Shown here: piece by piece, positions 24,191-35,416 of the stretch
Layout of the letters: the number at the start of each line of letters is the position of its first letter
Numbering within the stretch: the stretch's first letter is position 1
Assembly (NCBI RefSeq): GCF_902459465.1
Contig: NC_047062.1
Coordinates: forward strand, 31,924,673-31,988,672
DNA from: Asterias rubens
Taxonomy: Eukaryota > Echinodermata > Asteroidea > Forcipulatida > Asteriidae
DNA length: 64,000 bases
Direction of reading: 5' to 3'
The notes under the pieces: generated by a model
Database searches by the model: none
Told to the model about the DNA's origin: nothing
The model's input: only the letters and a program-made list of their open reading frames with translations
Program-made: the position numbers and the translations under genes

Positions 24191-24697
24191 ATGGCGAGTT
24201 CTTTCAGTGTCATCACTTTCAGTATTCTTGTAGCTCTCCTTCAGTCACATTTCCTGATCGTATCTCCCTGCATGTCTTGCATCAGTCCATGGACAAGTTT
24301 TGGGAATCATTGCTACCTTCTTGTGACGGATGAGAAGACCTTTGATGAAGCTGAACAGAACTGTCAGAGTTTGTCACGCCTTGGCAGACCATCTCATCTG
24401 GCGTCCATTATGAGCCAAGAGGATTCCGACTTCCTCCTCCTGCTTATAAAATCCGTTTACGGAGAAAGCGGCATGGCAACTTGGTTCGGCTTCCGCAAGG
24501 ATACATCGAGTGGCTCTCCAACTTGGCGCTTTATTGACGACAGTTCTTCACAGGGCTACACCAACTGGCATACGGGACAACCCAGCGGCGATGGACCCTG
24601 CGCTGAGATACATGGATCGGGTGGTACCATCTTGTGGAATGACCTGCCATGTAATTCCCTCAGGCGTTCTGTTTGTAAAATAACAGCCAGGTTCTGA
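24191..24697 (+). CDS. Secreted C-type lectin 2
   Basis: Intronless paralogue of lectin 1, 168 residues. The first 42 residues differ from lectin 1 at one site (V8I), and the upstream 'cttcttttggttcctgagt' is identical, so the duplication is recent or the 5' half has been converted. Signal peptide about 1-25; cysteines at 27, 30, 41, 58, 137, 154 and 162; WFGFRK at 98-103; QPS at 130-132; WND at 149-151. Most changes, including an indel, fall between residue 100 and the C-terminus, in the expected ligand-binding loops. Like lectin 1 it lacks the canonical EPN/QPD triplet. It ends TARF and stop, the sequence that became a minisatellite behind lectin 1. Confidence 0.9.
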   Translation: MASSFSVITFSILVALLQSHFLIVSPCMSCISPWTSFGNHCYLLVTDEKTFDEAEQNCQSLSRLGRPSHLASIMSQEDSDFLLLLIKSVYGESGMATWFGFRKDTSSGSPTWRFIDDSSSQGYTNWHTGQPSGDGPCAEIHGSGGTILWNDLPCNSLRRSVCKITARF

Positions 24698-24719
24698 GTG
24701 AAACTGTGACCAACTATAC

Positions 24720-25457
24720 CTATATGGCTTCATGGGTGACTTGCATAAGAAGAGAAAGAAAAAAAACTTTGTAAAACGTAATCATTCTGTGCCCGGAAGG
24801 TCGCAAAGAACGTGCAACTGGGAAAAAGACTTAAGACTAAACATGCGACGCAAAACCAAACAAAATGCCACCAATAGCTATACAGCACTCTCTCAATAAT
24901 ATAGCTTCATGAAAAAAAAGAAAAAAACAATTGGACGCAAAACAAACATTTTGTCCAAAAGGCGCAAGTGACGCAAAGCAAATGCAGCGCAGTACAATAA
25001 TCGAACCGGACTTATCGCGCGCGTTTCATAGCGTGGATCGAGGTACATGCTGGTCTATAGCTATAGCGATATCATCAGCATGTATAACGTATTTTCGTTG
25101 TTTTACTCATTTCTGGAAAATTGTAGCACCTCAGCAAGTAATATTTTAAGGCAGCTTAAGCTTTTTTTACCATCTTCAAACGGTGTAGGTTCAATGTGGA
25201 CATCGTGTTTTGTGCTACAAAAAGTAACCAAACTCCACACGAAAAATTGAACGCAATGAAGAGTTAAAAGTGATCTCAAGTGCAAATATATCTCAATTGC
25301 AAAATGTGAAGTCACAATACAAACTACTATGGCGGTTAATGACAATAAAGTCAACTTAATATGAATATTATTGCCTTTTGAATGCTAGCCCTGACAGGGG
25401 AATAGGAATAAAACGTTCCTCAAGATGCTGACATCGATTGGCCAGGCCTCGAACCAA
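24720..25457. other. Non-coding stretch downstream of lectin 2
   Basis: AT-rich 3' flank. No repeat family or open frame that I can support. Confidence 0.5.
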
Positions 25458-25640
25458 AGAATAATGGAAGAATAATAAATATGAAACAAAAAACCTTGTC
25501 GCACAAGCTGTGTGCTTTCAGATGCTTGATTTCGAGACCTCGAATGAGGTCGCGAAATCAGTTCAAAATTATTTTAGTGAGATTTTTTTGTTTAACTTAT
25601 ACGTTACTTCAGAGGGAGCCGTTTTTCACAATGTTTTATT
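25458..25640 (+). mobile_element. MITE, 'GGACACTATTGGTAATT' family, internal fragment
   Basis: Keeps 'gtgtgctttcagatgcttga', 'tttcgagacctcg' and 'cttcagagggagccgttttt' but neither terminus. Confidence 0.7.
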
Positions 25641-25884
25641 CCAGGGTGGATAATATGTGCACATTACAAGTCTTATTAGTAGTATTATTATTATTAAAGT
25701 AGGACGTTCAACTTATTTATGAATCTTATAGCGTGAGTCAGTAGCGTTTCACAGACTGTGTGTTCCTATTAGAGGATCATTCCCGTAGACACAATATACT
25801 CAAGATTGTTAGCGGTTTATAAAAAAACGCGACCTTAGGGCCGCTTTGGGATTAAAACAATCGAACGGTTTAAAGACAACACAA

Positions 25885-26248
25885 TTAAAGGCACTGGACA
25901 CCTTTTGTATTATTTTGTCCAAAAAAAAAAACAAGTGTCCTCACTTGGTGTATTCCAACATGCATACAATAACAAACCTGTAAAAAGTTGAACTCAATAA
26001 TTGGTCGTCGATGTTGCGAGAGAATAATGAAAGAAAACCCTCGTCTCGCAATTAGTTGTGTGCTTTCATGCCTTGAGTTCAAGACCTCAGCTGAGGTCTC
26101 GAAATCAATTCAAATATTTAAGTGGGAAATTACTTCTTTCGAAAAGACTACGGTACTTCAGATGGAGCCGTTTCTCACAATGTTTTGTGCTAGCTACTAG
26201 CAGATTTTCACTGCTCGTTATACCAAGTAAAATCAATATGTGCCTTTA
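25885..26248 (+). mobile_element. MITE, 'GGACACTATTGGTAATT' family, copy 6
   Basis: Starts 'ttaaaggcactggacacctt' and ends 'gtgcctttaa'. Carries a palindrome around 'gacctcagctgaggtc' and the 'gatggagccgtttctcacaa' block. Confidence 0.8.
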
Positions 26249-26360
26249 AATGTAAAGGCATTCTTTGCCTTTATCTATAGCCATAGAGAAAACACACAGA
26301 TACTCGTTTTCAAGATGCTGTGTACTAGTTTAATTAGTTTAAAGACGATATAGTATTATA

Positions 26361-26785
26361 TTAACCCTCTAGTCCCTGCAACGCCCGAGTTTGCCGAAAT
26401 GATTTTTCAAGATTCTTGCAGTAAATTACTGGAATCATAGTTCAACATTTACCAAGGCTGATTATTTATAAATAAATGCATTTTTGACCCTTTCGGTGAT
26501 ATTTGTACAAGTCCTTATGGGTGGGGGGGGGGGGGGCACACAATAAACCCCCTCGTTAATCGCCTACGGTAGTATTTGTGGCGATTATTTGTGTATAATG
26601 ATAAAATGGACAAAATAGCTTCTCAAGGCTTTTATCTGGCTCAGTGCTGATTATTTGCGGAGGCGTTACTTTTCGACAATATCACCATAAAAATGATAAA
26701 TACCGTTTCCTTTGTGTTTACTAATGGTCGTTTTGTTGGGTAGGAGCTAAAATTATTTCATCATCGTTAGCTTCGACAAGTCAAC
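26361..26785 (+). mobile_element. piggyBac-like non-autonomous element, single arm
   Basis: Begins TTAACCCTCTAGTCCCTGC, i.e. a TTAA target followed by a CCCT terminus as in piggyBac-type elements. It is co-linear with each arm of the palindrome at 36122-36830 up to 'ttatttcatcatcgttagcttcga'. It contains a poly-G tract near 26522. The right terminus is not clear. Confidence 0.55.
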
Positions 26786-27269
26786 TGTGAAGGGATGAAT
26801 CAATAATGATCTATACAAAACTAGATGGATTCACCAATGCGTAGACCTACTAATGACTATCTAGTTTTATTTTGATGTTTCTTTTTATTCTACAAACAAA
26901 AGCTATAGCGAGGTTTCCTCCTACCGCATAATACAGTATATCGCTTTAGGTGGCCGGGCGGTCCAGTGGCTAAATGGTTAATAAGGCCTAATTGATTGTG
27001 TTTTTAAAATATCGCTATTGTAAGTATATGCATCAAAACAGTGCGGTGGACGTTACTTTGATTTGTAATTGTAACTTTTGTAATGAGATGTGGCTATAAT
27101 AATACTAATTTGTATTTTGCACATTCGTTCAATCTTAGAATTAGATTTTAAGTGGTTTGCACTGAAAATTGAAGAAGGTTGACAATTGCTGTCTGCCCAG
27201 ATAGTGGCTTACTTCATAGAAACTGAAAGAAATTACTTGTGCAAAATTCATAATTAGATTAAAAAAATT

Positions 27270-27670
27270 GCCTTAAAGACACTGGACACCTTTGATAATT
27301 TTCAAAGACTAGTCTTTTCACTTGGTGTATCTCAACATTTATGCACAAAATAACAAACCTTTGAAAAGTTTAACTCAATTGGTCGTCAAAGTTGCGAGAG
27401 AATAATGGAAGAAAAAACACCCTTGTCACACGAAGTTGTGTGCTTTCAGATGCTTGATTTCGGGACCTCAAAATCTAATTCTGAGGTCTCAAGATCAAAT
27501 TCAAATATTTTAGTGGAAAATTACTTCTTTCTCAAAAACTATGTTACTTCAGAGGGAGCCGTTTCTTACAATGTTTTTTAATATCAACAGCTCCTCTCCG
27601 TTACTTGTTTAGTAAGTTTTGATGCTAATAATTATTTTTAGTAATTACCAATAGTGTCCAGTGCCTTTAA
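27270..27670 (+). mobile_element. MITE, 'GGACACTATTGGTAATT' family, copy 7
   Basis: Complete, with ends 'ccttaaagacactggacacc' and 'accaatagtgtccagtgcct', plus the internal near-palindrome of the family. Confidence 0.9.
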
Positions 27671-27968
27671 TAAGGATAAATCATAATTTGCAATAAAAAC
27701 TCAGAAAATAGAATAAGCTGATGCAAACTGCTTACGATTCCAACTGAGGAACTATAAAGTTGATAAATGCTAACAAATAAATGGCGTGACGTTTCAACCC
27801 TAACTGATTTTTTCAAAGACTAAAAATTAAAAAGACTCTGCTAGGGTCGAAAAGTCATGCCACAACATTGTTTTTGTTCATAATAAAACTCAACAACAAC
27901 GGCACCATACTTTCGATCAAAATGTTGCAATAATGGAAAAGGGAATTCTTATTGTCAGATAACCAGCT

Positions 27969-28128
27969 GGGCCCAGTCTCATAAACCTGTTAAGCAGAAT
28001 AATTCTTAGCTAAAGCAAGCAATGACCGAGGTACCAGTTGAAAGCAATGGTGCTGTATCAGACTGGTAACCGATTTTTGCTAAGCAAAGGTTAGTTTTGT
28101 GCTTACAAGGTTTATAAAATTGGAGCCT
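27969..28128. mobile_element. MITE, 'GGGCCCAATTTCATAAA' family, diverged copy
   Basis: Ends 'gggcccagtctcataaacct' and 'aggtttataaaattggagcc'. The interior has the family's TTGCTAAGC / GCTTAC motifs. Confidence 0.65.
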
Positions 28129-28426
28129 ACTAACTGAGAAGTCTAATTATTTTTTTAATTTGAAAAAGATCTTGTTGCTTGAAGTGATACTTAATTTTGT
28201 GTTATGTAAATTTGTTAATAAAAAAGCTTATTATTAATTGTTAAAGTTGACATTTTTTGCCAATAGTCTCAAACGAAAGTAATAACTATAAGCCATGTTA
28301 CTTTGATTGATACAACTTTGTGACGATCGTGAGGATTTGGTTATATAAAATATCCACTGAAAAGGGGTACTCAATATTGCTTAATGTTTAGTTGACCCTT
28401 TTCGAATACAGGGTTTAAACTTTCAG

Positions 28427-28601
28427 GCTTTGGCTTATGCTCATTAAAAACCGACACTTTCATTATGGGAATTCGGTGCCCATAGGCCGAAGCAGTTACC
28501 CGCAATTTCGAAAACGGCCACAATTAAAGGCCCCTTGGCCGAACAGCGCCCTCATGTTCTTTAAACGGCCTCTTCCCAAAGCAGCATGGTTCGAGCAAAA
28601 A
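28427..28601 (+). CDS. Candidate exon of an unrecognised gene
   Basis: Bounded by an acceptor (aactttcag|) and a strong donor (AAAAA|GTAAGT). An ATG at 28437 opens a frame of exactly 55 codons (MLIKNRHFHYGNS...) up to the donor. The frame includes an internal near-repeat (KRPQLKAPW / KRPLPKAAW) that reflects a ~50-nt duplication, which weakens the case for real coding. I do not recognise the protein. Confidence 0.25.
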
Positions 28602-29188
28602 GTAAGTGACAAGTTCTTGCCGGAAAAAAGACCTCATTCTACCTGAATAAGAACCCAATTTGCTGCAAAGAGCACATATTTTCAAAGGTACGTACTCTTA
28701 CATTATGCACGTAGGTGAAATTCTGACATTTCAGCTTGAAGTTTTGCAAAAATAGTGAAACAAAATCGGTCAACTGAGTCATGGTTGCATGCACAAGCCC
28801 GGACCGGATGACAAAAGATGGCGCGGGTTTTAAAAATCTTTGGTGAGCTTTTGTAAATAAAACGGCAATTACAAAAAAAAGATATCCAGTGATTTGAGCT
28901 GCTTAGGGTGTGTTTCTGTCCAAGAATTGTACAATTCTCGCCTAATGAATGGATTAGTATTAAATCCCCTCTTTTTCTTCTGATTTGTGCTTTTTGTGGG
29001 CGTGTCAGCCTCCCACTTAATCCGGACCCTCGCTCTCAGCCTCGGCTTAGCCCTGTGTAATTTACTTCCTGGAAATGCATTTTTTTTTTTTGACATAGGA
29101 TATTTATATGCTAACTATTCTTACTCCAAATTTTTTGTTTTTAACTAAAAAATATATAGAGTGCAAATTTACTCAAAAAAAAATATTG

Positions 29189-29325
29189 GATAACTTTCTG
29201 TATGGCGCCACCACTTTTTCACTCATTTTTACAAAAGGGGATATCTCATTGAGGTAAATTAGATACTATATTATTTCATATTGAATGAAAAAGTGGTGGC
29301 GCCATACAGAAACTTTTCCAAAATA
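29189..29325. mobile_element. MITE or inverted repeat with ~35-bp arms
   Basis: 'aactttctgtatggcgccac' with 'cactttttca' at the left, and its inverse 'tgaaaaagtggtggcgccat' with 'acagaaact' at the right, around an AT-rich centre. Confidence 0.75.
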
Positions 29326-30246
29326 TCCGAGACCCGACCCCCAACCTATGTGGAATGGCGCAGTTGAAAATTTTGATTGATATTTAACTTTGTAATTGTA
29401 TTTATTAAAACTATTAATCTTAAGTACGTCATTTTTCTTGTATATATATGTTTCAAAATAATAAAAACAGGTTTCTGACAATCTTTGTGACTGAAGTATC
29501 AATTGAATAGTCTGTTTGACAGAAATTATAATTTAGTAAAACGTTCACTACAGACACAGTATTTTACATAGCCCCACTTGTGTAGCCAAGGCTAGCTGAA
29601 TCCTTAGCCACACGTCCACACCATTTCCTCATGCAGCTAAGAAATAAAAACATTCTGGCGCCTTATCTACGAGCCACCCGGCAGTATAAACCGGCTGAAT
29701 GTGTTCACCTAACTCTTAGATTGCTTTGTGTGTATTTAAATAAAATTTTAAAAAGAAATTTTTAACGATAACTTTGCTAACTTTCGCCGACTCTAATTTC
29801 ATTGATTCGTACACGGCGCAGCCATCTTGGAATTTTCGAATCAGCATGACGTCATCGGCCTGCCGAGCTGTGAGGGCGTGTACAAATCAATGGCTGTTTT
29901 GTGTGAATTAAGCTTGGGTATTTTTCGTGAATTACGTAGCATGTGCACCCCCACACTCTGTCGTTCTTTATTTAAAAGTGTGACCCATAATTTCTCGAAC
30001 CCATTGGTTCATGAAATGTTTCTCGAAAAGGCTGAAGGTGAATTGTCAGCAACAACACAAACATAGTTGGTGGACTTGGATTTGTTAGGCGAGTTTGCAA
30101 TGACTAATATCATAAAGGATCTTTCAAATGGGATACGGTGGTATTATTATACAGGATTGGTAAGGATAAAAACATTTGACTGAAACCCAGTCAGCTTCCC
30201 TTGTGGTTTATATTGATATCGTAAATTTTGTTTGTATCGTAAATTG
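29326..30246. other. Non-coding stretch with a promoter-like patch
   Basis: Around 29815-29880 there is a YY1-like 'gccatcttgg' and a full CRE-like TGACGTCA, followed by an 80-codon open frame that resembles nothing I know. This could be a promoter, but no transcript can be followed from it. Confidence 0.25.
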
Positions 30247-30440
30247 GGTGTGATCCCTGGCTACACGACACTCGGTTAGTGACTGGCACCCCCAAACAAA
30301 GATAATGCCAAAATAGGGACACTACCAACACAGGGCTAGATAACTCAGTTGGTAGAGCGCCAGAACATTAATCTGGAGGTCGTTGGTTCAAATCCCACTC
30401 TAGTCAATTCTTTGTTCAACCCCCAAAATCATTTTAAAAT
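30247..30440 (+). mobile_element. tRNA-derived SINE
   Basis: The tRNA-like body at 30334-30405 folds into a cloverleaf: acceptor GGCTAGA/TCTAGTC, anticodon stem CCAGA/TCTGG with loop ACATTAA, and T-arm 'gttggttcaaatcccac'. Position 33 is C instead of T and one T-stem pair is mismatched, so it is a retroposon head, not a working tRNA gene. It is preceded by 'gactggcacccccaaacaaa' and followed by 'tttgttcaacccccaaaat', as in the copies at 11350 and 31818. Confidence 0.75.
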
Positions 30441-31011
30441 TTATCCAGTCAGTTTCCCTTGTAGTTTATATTGGTAATTAAAAAAAACCCAGTTATTAAT
30501 GACTGATTAAGTAAGCTCATTCTACAACATAAATTGTATTTTTCTTCGAAATATTTTATTCTGAAACAAAGTCATATTTAAGAAAACCGGTCTGAGAACC
30601 TGAAAATAAATGTAACAGCTAATTTTTGTTGTTACAACCAATATTAAAAGCGTTATGTTTACATGCTGAAAAATGATTACCACACTTTGCTTCTGGCTAA
30701 CACAACAGATTAAGCCCAAACGTTCACAGGTTTGTTGATCATTAAAACATAAATACTACTGTGTGTGACAATATCAGGGCTGTATGCTTCATTTTTCAAA
30801 GCGCAGGGACACCAAAGCATTTTCATTGGTAAAGGGCATCCTTTGAGGAAATTGTTTATTTCTTCTGGAGTATTTCCAGGGCACCAAGGCAATGACTAGA
30901 GGGCACCAAGGCAATGACTAGAGGGCATGGATTCAATCGCCTTCGTTCGTTGCCTCCTTGAAGTAGGCCTATCAGGCCGTAATATTATCAGCTTTATCAA
31001 TCCTGTATAAT

Positions 31012-31412
31012 ATACGTAGGTTTTCTCGGTCAAATTCGGCAAATGAGCAGTCAATTTCATTTTCATGCGTTTGAATTAAAACTGCTTTTTCTCTCCAGTT
31101 GTTACTGCGTTACAAATTCAGAATTCGGCCGTTCAATTTCGTTTTGAGTCGAGTCAAATTCCTTTAGCACTCTGTTCAATTAAGCGTATCGTCATTCTTT
31201 TTCGTGACACACACGCCTCAAGAAGCGTCTGTGAATTTGAATGCTGCTTTGATGATTTGTTCAATCGAATAACGTAAAAGTACATTTGACTAGTCTTAAA
31301 ACGAAATCGAATGACCCTTTTCAGTATCATTCAATTTCGTGTCAAATAGAATAAGCTGGTGGTTAATTTGGCTGCTCATTTTCCGAAATTGACCGAGAAA
31401 ACCTATACTTTG
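31012..31412. mobile_element. MITE with ~35-bp termini
   Basis: Left 'taggttttctcggtcaaatt' continuing 'cggcaaatgagcag'; right 'ctgctcattttccgaaattg' continuing 'accgagaaaaccta'. The interior holds several 'caatttcgt' motifs in both directions. Confidence 0.8.
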
Positions 31413-31487
31413 ATTTTTACTTAAAATAAATTGTGGCTTTCAGGCACTGATCATCCTCATCTTGTGTTGTAACAAATATATCAAGTA

Positions 31488-31812
31488 TTAAAGCCATTGG
31501 ACACTTTCTGAACAGAACGAAACTCAAAAGTTCACAGATTTACAAATAACTTAGAGGGTGTACAGATTCAGAAGGTAATGGTGAAAGACTTCCCTTGAAA
31601 TATTATGCCATGAAATGCTTTACTTTTTGAGAAAACATTAAAACAATGATCAATTCTCGATATCGAGACTGACAGATTTATTTTATAGACATGTCATGAC
31701 ACGGCGAAATGTGCGGAAACAAGGGTGGGTTTTCCCATTATTTTCTCCCGACTTTGATGACTGATTGTGATACACGAAGTGTGGGCCTTTAGACAATACT
31801 GTTTACTTAAAG
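31488..31812 (-). mobile_element. MITE, 'AAAGCCATTGGACACTTTCGG' family, copy 2 (inverted)
   Basis: 'aaagccattggacactttct' at the left. Inside are 'tgctttactttttgagaaaa' and 'catgtcatgacacggcgaaa', the inverse of copy 1. Confidence 0.8.
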
Positions 31813-31817
31813 AATGA

Positions 31818-31925
31818 TATTGACAAAAAAGGGAGACAACCAACAGAGGGCTAGAGCCCATGGCATGTTGATCCAGAGGTGGCATGTTCAAGCCCCGCTC
31901 TAGTTAAGTTTTCTTTGTTCGACTG
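31818..31925 (+). mobile_element. tRNA-derived SINE, truncated
   Basis: 'cagagggctagagccc' then 'gttcaagccccgctctagtt' and 'tttctttgttcgac'. Same family as 30247-30440 with the middle of the tRNA part deleted. Confidence 0.6.
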
Positions 31926-31948
31926 AAAATTAACAATATATTTATACT

Positions 31949-32272
31949 TCAAGACACTATTGGTAAGCCTCACTATTCTCACTTGGTGTATCCTATTGTA
32001 TAAAATAACAAGCCTGTGAAAACTTTGACTCAATTGGTCATTGAAGTTGCAAGAAAATGATGAAAGAAAAAATACCCTTGTTGTACAAAATAGTGTGCTT
32101 TCAGATGGGAATAAAAGGCTTCTAGCCAGACATCTTTTATTATTTTAGTGAGAAATTATCTCTTTCTCAAAAACTACGTTACTTCAGAGGGAACCGTTTT
32201 TTTCACAATGTTTTATACTGTTAGTTTTTATGCTAAAAATTATTTTGAGTAATTACCAATAGTTTCTTTAAT
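31949..32272 (+). mobile_element. MITE, 'GGACACTATTGGTAATT' family, copy 8
   Basis: 'agacactattggtaagc' at the start and 'gtaattaccaatagtttctt' at the end. Includes 'cttcagagggaaccg' and 'tctcacttggtgtatcc'. Confidence 0.8.
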
Positions 32273-32565
32273 ATGTATTTTTTTTAAGAGTTAAAGAGAT
32301 TAATGTGAGTTTATGACATTGCTCTACAATATAGTCCCTACGTTCATTTTGTCATGGTCAAAACTTGCTGTTTAAGGTATAGTTACTGTAACGCTTGTAA
32401 TTTTCAATTGTGGTTATGTTTGAATTTGTTATTGTCCCTTCATATGTTTTTTTTATAGTGCAATTTCACAATAGAGAACAAATAAACTTTCCCAGATAAT
32501 CTTTATGTGTCTAAAATGTCTCTTTCATTGTTTTTTTCCAAAGTTATGTTAATTTTCCTTGACAG

Positions 32566-32753
32566 CCCTAAGTGAACATGGTTCATGGTGCAACAAAGTG
32601 GTGCTGCACTTCGATGCCTTCAACTTAGCTGACCAGGAGCTACTCAAGACCATTGAAGTTGCTCAAGAGAGTTTCAATCCTATCATTCATTATGGGCTTG
32701 GAAGAGATGTCAAAGTTCGGGAGGTCTTCCCTGGAAAGCAGTCAGTGATATGA
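32566..32753 (+). CDS. Last coding exon of an unrecognised gene
   Basis: An acceptor (ttttccttgacag|) is followed by 62 open codons and TGA at 32751-32753. The first two bases complete a codon begun in an earlier exon. The peptide begins LSEHGSWCNKVVLHFDAFN and ends VREVFPGKQSVI. It has no internal Met near the start, so it is not a stand-alone gene, and its balanced composition looks genuinely coding. I cannot name the family and could not locate the preceding exon; 28427-28601 is a weak possibility but an extra exon would be needed to fix the phase. About 0.8 kb of plausible 3' UTR follows. Confidence 0.5.
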
Positions 32754-33657
32754 AGAATATCTGGACCTTCAACCACTCCCGATGACTCGAGAAGCTTCAA
32801 GCATCTTCATTGCAGCAATAGAGATATTTCCTCCTTACGAGGGAGAAACTTTGATTTTTTGGCCTAATCCCATGCTGGCTGCTGGGCTTGAATACTCAAG
32901 ATGACCAATGATCTATGGCAACCTCCCCAAATAAACCAAGATGATAGGACAATCTCCACAAGTTAACCAACAATTATAGTAGGAGAAGGTCTACATGTAT
33001 GGCTGCAACATACAGGGCGCTGCAACACAAATGATGGCTGCAACACGTCAGGCACCGTCTGCAACACCAAGAGTTGTGCGAGCCATCTAAGTCAACATCA
33101 GGGTACCAACCCAGGAGAGGATGAACTGTGGGTGTCTTTCTAGAACCATGGCCTAGACCCTGATGCAGGACAGTAGCACCTCGAATGCTGATGAACTCTA
33201 CTATCCCAGCCATATCTCGTTGGGCCCCCGGCCCCCCTTTCAATTTTGGTTCTGATTGTACGGATTGCATGGTCGTCTGCATTCCAGTCAACGTTGAGCG
33301 GGGGGATGGGGGAGATAATTTTTTTTGTCAAGGCGAAGTGGACATGGAGTGGTTTTATGTAACGTTTGGAATGGGTGGCCCAAGCATTTTGTCTGATTGT
33401 AAACACTGCCGACATCCAACGGGTTACATGTGGTGCATCCAACATCATGCTAAGCTTATAAACAGAAAATACTGCTTAGCAAATTTCTACTCTAAGCAAA
33501 AACATTTTTGCGCACCAGTCACAACAATGTAAACTTGATGAACTTTCAGCTGTTACCAGTTTCTGCTAATAAATAATTGTCTGTGCTTCTAAAGTTTTTT
33601 TGTGCTTCAGGCTTTTTGAAATTTAATTGGGCCTAGATTGGTAATGATGATGATTAC

Positions 33658-33782
33658 AGGGACCAATTTCATGGCTCTGCTTACCGCAGAAATCTGCGCT
33701 TACTATCACCATTCTCTGATTACTTTGCAAATGCCAAGTTTATGCAAATGCTCTGTTAAGCAGCTCTGTAAAATTGGGCCCA
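33658..33782. mobile_element. MITE, 'GGGCCCAATTTCATGGCTCTGC' family, short copy
   Basis: 'accaatttcatggctctgct' at the left and 'agctctgtaaaattgggccc' at the right. Closest to 21795-22048. Confidence 0.75.
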
Positions 33783-35416
33783 GTTTGGCTAAGATTTTCA
33801 AAGACAACGTTAACGATGAGGCACCATTCTTAAAGTAGCGCCATGAGCCTAATGGACCCTTCCCATGAAATATGCTAATTACATTCACGCATGCGTACAG
33901 ACCCTGATGGTTGGCAACGCCATAGAGTTGTGCACTACACTCAGAAAAAGAATGGTAAAAAAAAGTTATGTTAAATGTGTTAAGTGAAAAAATACTTAAC
34001 ATAAGTAAAAATTAATGAAAAATTTAAACAAAATGTTTGTGTAAATAAAAAACTACTCAAATAGTTAGTAAAACTAATAGTTTACATAACTTAGCAACTT
34101 TAAACACATATTATGCAAATTTTACTGAACTGGTTGTAAAAGTTTACATGGTGTTTAGTAAACCACGATATTTTACTCAAGTATTGTGCAAAATACGCAG
34201 CGTGTGACTTGTCTGCTGGGGTCGCGCTCTGCAGTACCACAGTGTAACCACACACAACGTAACGAAATGGATCTCATGAAAAAAAAACCTTCTTGAGTGG
34301 AACTTCCCTCATTTAGTTGAGACGTTTGAAGGTAAGTACTATAACATATTTCTGTATTGATGTTATTATCTGTAGTGATAGACTATACACGACTCGTTAG
34401 CACGAGTTAGCACAGATAAAGGGACAGTTGAACGTCATATTTTGACTGACAACACTTTTGAACAGTGACTTGAATATCACAAATACATACGTAGGTCTGA
34501 TCAATGGTCCCCGTATTGTGCACATAGTACACGTACAGCATGCATCGTTGAAGACCATTGTACACATGTACATCGCCACTGTGTTAAAGCACCACCACTG
34601 CATACAGCCACGGTGCATCAGGCCAATGATTGGGCTAACTTTAATCTCTCATTTGTTCAGAAGAACAATCAAATAACTTTTCAACATTTTGTCTTTACAA
34701 GATACTGACAAATGATACAACTGACTTAAAATGCAAATTCTGGGAGAGGGGAATCGCACAAACACATCTACCCTTTGTTTATTTTAACCTGTTAAAGGAA
34801 TTATTCAAGAAATCTCACCCCCCCCCCCCCCCCCACACAAAAAAAAAGGACGAACGAAAAAGAACAAAAAGAAAAATCAGATAAAGATCAAGAAAAATCA
34901 AAGTTTTCAGGTAGCCTACTGTTATGTGGGATTGCATATATAGCACCAAAATTATCTCTCCTCCTGGGATCCTATCGCCTTATTCCAGAACTGCAAGTCT
35001 CCATCATTGAACCTTTTGTTGATTTGTTTATTTTTTAAGCCCCTATGTATTTGTTTATTTATTTTATTTTATTTCAATTTGTATTTGTACTTTTTTAAAT
35101 TTATGTGCATGTACATCATGTACAAATTGTATTGCACATACATTGCAGTACTGGAACGTTGTCTCTATTGATCTATAAGTGTTGTAATATGATAATTAAA
35201 CCACTATTGATATAAAATAATGGTTTAATCTGACATTGTGTGTACCCCATCCTTAAGACAATCAGATTAAATCATTATTTTACAGCAAAATTGGTTTAAT
35301 TGTAATATTACAATACTTTAAGTTCATTACAGACAATATACACGTGTCATACAATTTGTACTGCACCCCCATTGAAATTTAACCTATTGTGTTTAATATT
35401 ATTCCCCTTTATGCAG

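Noticed and set aside
29827-30066. 80-codon plus-strand frame after a CRE-like site
   Set aside because: No motif, splice context or paralogue. Kept only as a possible promoter patch.
30334-30405. Functional tRNA gene
   Set aside because: The cloverleaf has C at position 33 and a T-stem mismatch, and it is embedded in SINE sequence repeated at 11350 and 31818.
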